13,704 nt of DNA from Porticoccaceae bacterium (GTDB taxonomy: Bacteria > Pseudomonadota > Gammaproteobacteria > Pseudomonadales > Porticoccaceae), in assembly GCA_003448675.1 (NCBI GenBank), contig DLXZ01000126.1, positions 413 to 14,116 on the forward strand, in the 5' to 3' direction. Position numbers and translations under genes: made by a program. Positions 7,536 through 13,704 of the stretch are shown piece after piece; the stretch's first letter is position 1, and each line of letters starts with the position of its first letter. The notes beneath the pieces are model-generated. The model did no database searches. It had not been told where the DNA came from and was given only the letters and a program-made list of their open reading frames with translations.

Positions 7536-8423
7536 CTAGGCCCCCTGTTTCCAGTGCTTATCCAGGGTTTCCCAGGCTTCCTGCGCCGAATCAACCAAGG
7601 TAAACAGCGACAGGTCATCGGCGTCTATTGCTCCCTCGGCGACAAAGTGTTCAAAGTTGATGGCTTTTGACCAGTACTCCCGCCCCAGCAGGATCACTGG
7701 CATCGGCTTCACTTTTCCAGTCTGAATAAGCGTTAAGGTTTCGAACAGTTCGTCCAGTGTGCCAAATCCGCCGGGGCAGGCGACCAGCGCTCTGGCGCGC
7801 TTGAGAAAATGCATTTTGCGGATTGCGAAGTAATGAAACTGGAAGCACAGTTGCTCCGTGATGTACGGGTTGGGTCGTTGTTCCCGGGGCAAAACGATAT
7901 TAAGGCCGATACTCTTACCCCCGGCCTCCTGTGCCCCGCGGTTGGCGGCCTCCATTAATCCGGGGCCGCCGCCGGTAACCACAGAGTAACTCCCTTCCGG
8001 TAGGCTTGCGGTGCCTTCGACAATGAGACGGGCCAGGTTTCGGGCTTCTTCATAAAAACGGCTGTTTTGAACGATACGCTCGGCTACCCGGTACTCCCTT
8101 TTCAGGGCGGGATCAGCCGGGTTTTTGTCGAGCGCCACGCGGATTTCTTTCAGCGTACTTTCCGCGCTGCTTCGCTCGGTAAACCGGGCGCCGCCAAATA
8201 GGACGACGGTAGCGTTGATGTTTTGTTCGGTCTGAAGAATATCCGGTTTTAACCATTCAAGTTGAAGGCGCACTGCCCGCAGTTCATCCTTAAGCAGAAA
8301 ATCTTCGTCGGTGTAAGCGAGTTTGTAGGACCTGCTTTGACTGCGTAACTCACTGCCCGCGGCGTGTAACGCGTCCTCTTCAGCACTTGGGAAGAGGTTG
8401 TTGTTATTTCGTTTGGCGGTCAT
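7536..8423 (-). CDS. LOG-family (TIGR00730-type) Rossmann-fold protein, probable nucleotide-processing enzyme
   Basis: The 295-residue protein has the LOG (once mis-named lysine decarboxylase) fold. The nucleotide-binding start VVLFGGARF is at 73-81, GGGPGLMEAANRGA at 151-164, and the signature PGGFGTLDELFE at 217-228 with its catalytic Glu. Characterised relatives cleave the N-glycosidic bond of nucleoside 5'-monophosphates, giving a free base and ribose-5-phosphate: plant and bacterial LOG on cytokinin nucleotides, E. coli PpnN on purine and pyrimidine nucleotides. This one is longer than plain LOG proteins (about 180-220 residues), with an extra N-terminal segment of about 70 mostly polar residues, and shorter than PpnN. 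Substrate is therefore unassigned. The ATG at 8421-8423 follows a weak purine-rich site (AAAGAAG). It lies 39 bases after the RNase-like gene and 96 before the antiporter, all in one direction. Family confident, function inferred. Confidence 0.88.
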   Translation of the reverse strand: MTAKRNNNNLFPSAEEDALHAAGSELRSQSRSYKLAYTDEDFLLKDELRAVRLQLEWLKPDILQTEQNINATVVLFGGARFTERSSAESTLKEIRVALDKNPADPALKREYRVAERIVQNSRFYEEARNLARLIVEGTASLPEGSYSVVTGGGPGLMEAANRGAQEAGGKSIGLNIVLPREQRPNPYITEQLCFQFHYFAIRKMHFLKRARALVACPGGFGTLDELFETLTLIQTGKVKPMPVILLGREYWSKAINFEHFVAEGAIDADDLSLFTLVDSAQEAWETLDKHWKQGA

Positions 8424-8462
8424 GGCTTCTTTTTCTCGATATGATTCGCTGTTTTATATGAC

Positions 8463-9866
8463 TTAAAAATCAATGGCTTCGCCGAGTGCCGGTATCCTGC
8501 ACCGCCAGGCACTATGATCCAGTCTCTGCTGTAATTTGCGCTTGGCATTCTCCTCGCCGTGGACCAGACAAGCAGTGGGGCGAGGCTCCTTAAACTGGTT
8601 GGCCCATGTCATTAATTGGGACTGACCTGCGTGGGCAGAAAATCCGCCCAAGGTGTGAATTTTGGCGGCGACGGTGATTTCTTCGCCGCCCATTTTGAAG
8701 GTTTTTGCGCCATCCACCAGAGCACGACCCGGAGTGCCATAGGCCTGATAACCGACGATCACCACATGAGAGCGCTTGCGCCAGATATTGTGCTTCAGAT
8801 GGTGGCGAATGCGTCCACCATTACACATACCGCTGCCGGCGATGATGATGGCGCCGCTTTCGATTCTATTTAACGCCATGGATTCCTCGGTTGAGGTGGC
8901 GTAACGCAATACGGGCAGGAAACTGTGCAAACTCCGTTTCTTGTTTGCCTGCTTCATCGCCGCCCTGTCTTCTTCGTTATAGGCGTCCTGATAACGGTGG
9001 TAGATCTCGGTGACGGCAATGGCCATGGGGCTGTCAAGATACACCGCCTGGTGGTGTAGTTTGCCCTGCTGATACAACTCGCCCAAACGAAAGATGATTT
9101 CCTGGGTCCGACCGACCGCGAACGAAGGAATCAGGATATTGCCGCCGTTGCTCGATGCGTCGGTGATAATTTCCTCAAACTCGGCGAGGGTTTCATCCAT
9201 GGGCCGGTGATCCCGGTCGCCATAGGTGGATTCCAGCAATAGGATGTCGGCGCGCTCGACGGCCTCGGGATCCTTTAGCAACGCGGCGGAGCTATTGCCC
9301 AAATCGCCGGAAAATACCAGCTTTTTCTCCTGGCTCCCTTCCTTGATAAACACTTCGACGATGGCTGAGCCTAATATGTGGCCCGCGTCCAGAAAACGTA
9401 TTTCGACGTCATCGGAGACAGAAATACGTTGGTGGTAATTGACGCAAGATCCGAGCGCCAGGGTTTCTTCCACATCAGCGAGAGTATATAGGGGTTGTAT
9501 TTCTTCGCGCCCGGCTCTGCGTCGCCGCTTGTTTTCCCACTCCACATCACGTAATTGCAGGGAAGCGGCATCCTTAAGCAGCACTTCCAGCAGATCGAAA
9601 CTGGCCCAGGTGGTATAAATCGAACCCGCGAAACCCTGCTTTTTTAACAAGGGCAAGCGGCCAGAGTGATCGAGATGGGCGTGGGAGAGGACCACGGCGT
9701 CGATGTCATTTGCCGCGAAAGGAAAGGGTTTCAGATTTTCCTGCTCGACTTCCCGGCCGCCCTGAAACAAGCCGCAGTCCAGCAGGATGCGGCTGTATTC
9801 GGTAGTGAGTAAGTAAGCAGAGCCGGTGACGCCATCAATGGCGCCATAAAAAGTGATTGTGGCCAT
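8463..9866 (-). CDS. Beta-CASP metallo-beta-lactamase-fold protein (CPSF/YSH1-type RNase family)
   Basis: The 467-residue protein has a complete metal site: HAHLDH at 62-67, His163 in LDAGHILGS, and Asp188 in FSGDLG. A beta-CASP insertion follows, with LLLESTYGDR (acidic motif A at Glu212), IPSFAVGRTQE at 246-256, GSGMCNGGRIRHH at 344-356, GGFSAHA at 407-413 and the final LVHGE His436. This is the COG1236 layout of RNA-cleaving enzymes such as CPSF73 and the Thermus protein TTHA0252, so a cytoplasmic, zinc-dependent endo- and/or exoribonuclease is likely. A KH domain, present in archaeal CPSF homologues, is absent. The ATG at 9864-9866 has GAGGAA close upstream. It follows xfp after 112 bases, a gap with a strong hairpin, and precedes the LOG gene by 39. 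Why an RNase sits in a phosphoketolase cluster is not known; a different nucleic-acid substrate is possible. Confidence 0.92.
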   Translation of the reverse strand: MATITFYGAIDGVTGSAYLLTTEYSRILLDCGLFQGGREVEQENLKPFPFAANDIDAVVLSHAHLDHSGRLPLLKKQGFAGSIYTTWASFDLLEVLLKDAASLQLRDVEWENKRRRRAGREEIQPLYTLADVEETLALGSCVNYHQRISVSDDVEIRFLDAGHILGSAIVEVFIKEGSQEKKLVFSGDLGNSSAALLKDPEAVERADILLLESTYGDRDHRPMDETLAEFEEIITDASSNGGNILIPSFAVGRTQEIIFRLGELYQQGKLHHQAVYLDSPMAIAVTEIYHRYQDAYNEEDRAAMKQANKKRSLHSFLPVLRYATSTEESMALNRIESGAIIIAGSGMCNGGRIRHHLKHNIWRKRSHVVIVGYQAYGTPGRALVDGAKTFKMGGEEITVAAKIHTLGGFSAHAGQSQLMTWANQFKEPRPTACLVHGEENAKRKLQQRLDHSAWRCRIPALGEAIDF

Positions 9867-9899
9867 TAATTCCTCGCTAAATGGCAGTGGTTATCGAAT

Positions 9900-9935
9900 G
9901 CGGTGTGCCGACAACCACGATCGTCGGCAAACCGC
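9900..9935. repeat. Strong hairpin between xfp and the RNase-like gene
   Basis: GCGGT-G-TGCCGAC (9900-9912) pairs with GTCGGCA-A-ACCGC (9923-9935): 12 base pairs with a single G/A mismatch and a 10-base loop. It lies in the 112-base gap. On the minus strand it is followed by ATTCGATAACC, not a T run, so full termination is unlikely. A processing or stability hairpin that sets the ratio of xfp to the downstream messages is a fair guess; partial Rho-linked attenuation is another. Confidence 0.55.
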
Positions 9936-9978
9936 GCACCGATTAAGGTCGTATTGCTGGTGGTGCACACCTGAATAA

Positions 9979-12393
9979 TCAACATTTTGTATTGATGTCT
10001 GCGTAGGGCCACTTCCAGTGACGAATTTCGGGCATGTCTTCCCCATGATGAATAATGTATTGCTTGTGCTCAATCAATTTGTTGTGCATGAGCTGCTTCA
10101 AGTGCGCTGCACGCGAGCCCAGCTGTGGCACCCGGTCGATTACATCACTGACCAGGTGAAAGCGATCGAGGTCGTTGCGCACCGCCATGTCGAACGGCGT
10201 GGTGGTGGTGCCTTCCTCTTTGTAGCCGCGCACGTGCAGGTTTTTGTGGTTGGTGCGGCGGTAACAGAGGCGGTGGATCAGATAGGGGTAGCCGTGAAAG
10301 GCGAAGACGATCGGCTTATCGGTGGTAAACAGGGTGTCAAAATCTTTGTCACTGATACCATGGGGGTGTTCTTCCTCCGGTTGCAGTGTCATTAAATCCA
10401 CTACGTTGACCACCCGCACCTTGATTTGCGGCGCGTGCTGCCTGAGCAGGTCTACTGCCGCCAGGGTTTCCATCGTGGGGACATCGCCGGCGCAGGCCAT
10501 CACCACATCCGGGTCGCCATCCTGGTCGTTGCTGGCCCACTCCCAGAGTCCGATACCAGCGCTGCAGTGTTTAATGGCGGCATCCATATCCAGCCATTGG
10601 GGCTGATGTTGTTTGCCGGCGACGATGATATTTATAAAGTCCCGTGAGCGCAGGCATTTGTCGGTGATATATAGCAGGGTGTTGGCATCGGGGGCCAGGT
10701 AGACGCGAATAATACTGGCTTTTTTGTTGACTGCGAGATCGATAAAGCCGGGATCCTGGTGAGAAAAACCGTTGTGATCCTGGCGCCAGACATGGGATGT
10801 CAGCAAATAGTTCAGCGAAGCAATAGGCCGCCGCCAGGGGATTTCCTTGCTGACTTTTAGCCATTTGGCATGTTGGTTAAACATGGAATCGACGATGTGG
10901 ATAAAGGCCTCGTAGCAGGAAAACAGTCCGTGACGACCGGTCAACAAATAGCCTTCCAGCCAGCCCTGGCAGGTATGTTCGGAAAGTATCTCCATCACCC
11001 GGCCATCGGCCGCGAGGTGCTCATCCTCCGGTAAGCGTTCGGCCATCCAGCTGCGCCCGGTCACCTCGAACAGGGCGCCGAGGCGGTTGGATGCGGTTTC
11101 GTCAGGCCCCATCACGCGAAAATTCCGGTGCGCCATATTTTCCAGCATCACATCCCGTAGATAGGTGCCCATCACGCGGGTTGATTCCGCTTCGGTTTGA
11201 CCGGGATGATCGACGGCGACTGCGTAGTCCCGGTAGTCGGGCAGCTTCAGTTCCCGCAGCAGTTGGCCACCGTTGGCGTGGGGATTAGCACCCATACGTA
11301 GAGGGCCCTTCGGTACGAGGGACTTGAGCGACGGGATCAGTTGTCCGTTGTCATCAAACAGTTCTTGCGGGCGGTAGCTGAGCAGCCAGTCTTCAAGCAG
11401 GGTGAGATGTTTGGGATTGTTGTGGACGTCTGAAAAGGGCACCTGGTGCGAACGCCAGTAATCTTCGCTTTTCTTGCCGTCAACTTCTTTCGGTCCGGTC
11501 CAGCCCTTGGGGCTGCGCAGCACGATCATCGGCCAGCGCGGCCTTTCTACCGGCGCCTCGGAGCTGGATCGCGCTGCCGACTGAATCGCCTGGATGTCGC
11601 TGATGACCTGATCCATTATTGCCGCCATGCGTTGATGCATGGCTTCGGGTTCCGAGCCCTCGACAAAATAGGGGCGATAACCGTAGCCGATAAACAGGCT
11701 TTCGAGTTCGTCGCCAGGCAGTCGGGCTAACAGGGTGGGGTTGGCGATTTTGTAGCCGTTGAGGTGCAGAATCGGGATAACGGCACCATCGCGGGCGGGG
11801 TTGAGAAATTTATTGGAATGCCAGGCAGTGGCCAGAGGGCCGGTTTCTGCCTCACCATCGCCGACCACGCAACAGGCAATCAACTCGGGGTTATCGAATA
11901 CCGCTCCATAGGCATGGGACAGCGCATAACCCAGCTCTCCTCCTTCGTGAATGGATCCAGGCGTTTCGGCAGTCACGTGGCTGCCGACACCGCCGGGAAA
12001 GGAGAACTGCCGAAACAGCTTTTCCATGCCTTCGGCATCTTCACTCAGATTGGGGTAGAACTCGCTGTAACTGCCTTCCAGCCAGGTGTTGGCGACCAGG
12101 CCGGGCCCGCCATGACCGGGGCCGGCGATGTAGATCATATTCAGTGCGTGGGCCTTGATCACGCGATTGCAGTGGGCGTAGATGAAGTTTAATCCCGGTG
12201 TCGTGCCCCAGTGCCCGAGTAAGCGCGGCTTCACATGTTCCTTTTTCAGCGGCTCGCGCAGAAGCGGATTATCGAGCAGGTAAATCTGCCCCACCGACAG
12301 GTAGTTGGCCGCGCGCCAGTAGGCATCGATCTGTTGCAGAGCCTCGGCATCCAGAGGGTTTTTGGCTGCTTCCTTTGATCGCTGCTTGCTCAT
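9979..12393 (-). CDS. xfp: Phosphoketolase (xylulose-5-phosphate/fructose-6-phosphate)
   Basis: A full-length thiamine-diphosphate enzyme of 804 residues, the usual size. It cleaves xylulose-5-phosphate (and often fructose-6-phosphate) with phosphate to acetyl-phosphate plus glyceraldehyde-3-phosphate (or erythrose-4-phosphate), avoiding the carbon loss at pyruvate decarboxylation. Visible motifs include GHWGTTPG at 60-67, GPGHGGPG at 91-98, the first phosphoketolase signature [14 protein letters not shown] at 148-161, and the ThDP/Mg loop [17 protein letters not shown] at 178-194. The C-terminal domain includes [14 protein letters not shown]. All catalytic regions look intact; whether it prefers xylulose-5-P or fructose-6-P cannot be told by eye. 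The ATG at 12391-12393 has a very good GGAGGG five bases before it. It starts 39 bases after ackA, which uses its product, so the two are almost certainly co-transcribed. The strong ribosome site suggests high expression. Confidence 0.97.
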   Translation of the reverse strand: MSKQRSKEAAKNPLDAEALQQIDAYWRAANYLSVGQIYLLDNPLLREPLKKEHVKPRLLGHWGTTPGLNFIYAHCNRVIKAHALNMIYIAGPGHGGPGLVANTWLEGSYSEFYPNLSEDAEGMEKLFRQFSFPGGVGSHVTAETPGSIHEGGELGYALSHAYGAVFDNPELIACCVVGDGEAETGPLATAWHSNKFLNPARDGAVIPILHLNGYKIANPTLLARLPGDELESLFIGYGYRPYFVEGSEPEAMHQRMAAIMDQVISDIQAIQSAARSSSEAPVERPRWPMIVLRSPKGWTGPKEVDGKKSEDYWRSHQVPFSDVHNNPKHLTLLEDWLLSYRPQELFDDNGQLIPSLKSLVPKGPLRMGANPHANGGQLLRELKLPDYRDYAVAVDHPGQTEAESTRVMGTYLRDVMLENMAHRNFRVMGPDETASNRLGALFEVTGRSWMAERLPEDEHLAADGRVMEILSEHTCQGWLEGYLLTGRHGLFSCYEAFIHIVDSMFNQHAKWLKVSKEIPWRRPIASLNYLLTSHVWRQDHNGFSHQDPGFIDLAVNKKASIIRVYLAPDANTLLYITDKCLRSRDFINIIVAGKQHQPQWLDMDAAIKHCSAGIGLWEWASNDQDGDPDVVMACAGDVPTMETLAAVDLLRQHAPQIKVRVVNVVDLMTLQPEEEHPHGISDKDFDTLFTTDKPIVFAFHGYPYLIHRLCYRRTNHKNLHVRGYKEEGTTTTPFDMAVRNDLDRFHLVSDVIDRVPQLGSRAAHLKQLMHNKLIEHKQYIIHHGEDMPEIRHWKWPYADINTKC

Positions 12394-12432
12394 GGTTTCC
12401 CTCCAGGGTATAGACTTGTGGTTTGGATTGAG

Positions 12433-13662
12433 TCACTGGTTTTTCTGATCTAGCGCGGCAAGGGATTGGCGAGCGATTTCCCACTCTTCCCGGGTGGGGA
12501 TGACCAGTATTTTTGCCGTGCTGTCCGGGCTGTGGATTTCGATCATAGCCTGGCCAGATTGCGTATTCTTGGCAGCGTCCAACCGAATCCCCAATGGACT
12601 CAGGCTCTCCACCACCTCGGCCCGCAAGCGGGTATCGTGTTCGCCGATACCGCCAGTAAAGATCAGCGCATCAACACCTCCCAAGGCGAGAAAGTACGCG
12701 CCGATATATTTTGTCATTCGATACCGGTAAAGCGCCAATGCCTGCTGTGCATCCGCGTCGCCATTCGTTGCGCGGCTGCGAACCTCGCGCATATCCGCGC
12801 TGCCGCACAGTCCTTTGAGTCCGCTTTCATGGTTTAGCAGGTGATCGATCTTTTCGACAGATAGTTTGCTCTTTTGTGCGAGGAAGAGTGCAACGCCGGG
12901 ATCAATGTCGCCACAGCGAGTGCCCATCACTAATCCTTCCAGCGGCGTCATGCCCATGGAAGTGTCGACGCAGCGCTCGCCTCGCACGGCCGCGATACTG
13001 CTGCCACTGCCCAGGTGTAGCGAGATCAGCCGCGCCGGGCGATCAGGCAGTCCGAGCCGCTCGCTGGCCTGGCGACACACGTACTGGTGCGAAATACCGT
13101 GAAAGCCAAAGCGGCGAATGCCAAAGCGCGCAACCAGTTCAGCGGGTAGTGCATATTGAGCCGCATGCGCTGGCAAGTCATGAAAAAATGCGGTGTCGAA
13201 CACGGCCACCTGTGGGACAGTGGGTAGCGCTTCACGGACGCTACGAATAAGTTCCAGGTTAATCGGGTTGTGCAATGGTGCCAGTGCTGTGCAGGCTTCG
13301 ACGCCTTTGATCACCGCCTCGTCAATGACCTGTGCGGTGGTATAGCGGGTGCCGCCATGGACCACCCGATGCCCCACGCCCGTCAGTGCTTGCCGCGTTG
13401 CGGGCGCAAGAAAGTCGTATTCCACCCAGGCTAAAATTTGCCTTAACGCAGCACCGTGATCGGTGATGGCTGCTGGGCAAAGTGTGTCGTTCACTGGCGC
13501 ACCCTGACGGAACAGTCGGGCCTCGCTGCTGGCCTCGCCAATGCGCCCGATCTGCCCGCTTAATATGGGTTCCTGATTGACGCTGCCGTGCGCCGCAAAC
13601 AGTGCAAATTTCAGCGATGAACTGCCGCCATTGAGACTCAGCACATAGCGAGTTCCACTCAT
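12433..13662 (-). CDS. ackA: Acetate kinase
   Basis: Acetate kinase transfers phosphate from acetyl-phosphate to ADP, giving acetate and ATP, in the cytoplasm. The 409 residues fit the family (about 400). Motifs in order: NGGSSSLKF at 11-19, HRVVHGG at 98-104, FDTAF at 155-159 with the catalytic Asp, GFHGISH at 186-192, HLGSGSS at 216-222, MTPLEGLVMGTRCGDIDP at 238-255 with the catalytic Arg, TGGIGEH at 336-342 and PTREE at 389-393. Two points differ from the usual text: the DTAFH signature reads DTAFFH, so the His has moved one place, and FHGTSH reads FHGISH. Neither is a core catalytic residue as far as I can tell. The ATG at 13660-13662 is chosen over an in-frame TTG at 13666-13668, because a GAGTGG lies six bases before the ATG. 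First of the five minus-strand genes; its promoter is at or beyond the right edge. Confidence 0.95.
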   Translation of the reverse strand: MSGTRYVLSLNGGSSSLKFALFAAHGSVNQEPILSGQIGRIGEASSEARLFRQGAPVNDTLCPAAITDHGAALRQILAWVEYDFLAPATRQALTGVGHRVVHGGTRYTTAQVIDEAVIKGVEACTALAPLHNPINLELIRSVREALPTVPQVAVFDTAFFHDLPAHAAQYALPAELVARFGIRRFGFHGISHQYVCRQASERLGLPDRPARLISLHLGSGSSIAAVRGERCVDTSMGMTPLEGLVMGTRCGDIDPGVALFLAQKSKLSVEKIDHLLNHESGLKGLCGSADMREVRSRATNGDADAQQALALYRYRMTKYIGAYFLALGGVDALIFTGGIGEHDTRLRAEVVESLSPLGIRLDAAKNTQSGQAMIEIHSPDSTAKILVIPTREEWEIARQSLAALDQKNQ

Positions 13663-13704
13663 GTTCAACCACTCGCTGCTGAACTAAAACGCCGCAACAG
13701 ATAT

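Noticed and set aside
10018..12413. Several long open frames on the plus strand opposite xfp
   Set aside because: They lie antisense to a clear full-length phosphoketolase, show no family motifs, and reflect the codon pattern of xfp.
12466..13250. Open frames of 78-124 codons opposite ackA
   Set aside because: They are shadows of the acetate kinase gene, with low-complexity Arg/Pro/Ser-rich products and no start signals.
1..13704. Defence, phage, CRISPR or other mobile system
   Set aside because: No repeat array, integrase, transposase, toxin-antitoxin pair or nuclease-helicase set is present. The beta-CASP gene is complete and sits among metabolic genes, with no sign of a defence island.

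Overview
The window looks like ordinary chromosome from a gammaproteobacterium. The evidence is a TamA-type outer-membrane assembly protein, an AcnA-type aconitase whose cluster cysteines fall within one residue of the E. coli positions, a class II fumarase and a PsiE-like protein. I cannot name the genus. I see no transposase, integrase, phage gene, tRNA, rRNA or CRISPR array. About 90% of the bases are coding.

Left part (1-1408). The start of a tamA-like gene runs off the left edge on the minus strand and appears to use a TTG start. Upstream of it, in the same direction, is a MarC-family membrane protein. Next comes about 400 bases with no convincing gene but several short inverted repeats. 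It separates marC from the divergent plus-strand genes.

Middle part (1409-6249, plus strand). acnA and fumC are 29 bases apart and probably form one operon. They encode the iron-sulfur aconitase A and the cluster-free fumarase C, two TCA-cycle enzymes that in E. coli are the oxidant-tolerant isoforms. After 240 non-coding bases comes a small four-helix membrane protein of the PsiE family. Its stop codon overlaps, tail to tail, the stop of the gene on the other strand, and a terminator-like hairpin lies just beyond, inside that opposite gene.

Right part (6246-13668, minus strand). Five genes point the same way, read from right to left: acetate kinase (ackA), phosphoketolase (xfp), a beta-CASP metallo-beta-lactamase-fold RNase-like protein, a LOG-family nucleotide-binding protein, and a short CPA2 cation/proton antiporter. 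Gaps are 39, 112, 39 and 96 bases, so the set is probably one transcription unit. xfp and ackA form a known route: phosphoketolase cleaves xylulose-5-phosphate or fructose-6-phosphate to acetyl-phosphate, and acetate kinase turns that into acetate and ATP.

The most interesting idea is that all five genes form one pathway. The RNase could release nucleotides, the LOG protein could release ribose-5-phosphate from them, and Xfp plus AckA could take pentose phosphate to acetate and ATP, with the antiporter managing the acid produced. This is inference from gene order and family knowledge, not something the sequence proves. Apart from that, the window is mainly central metabolism and membrane proteins.
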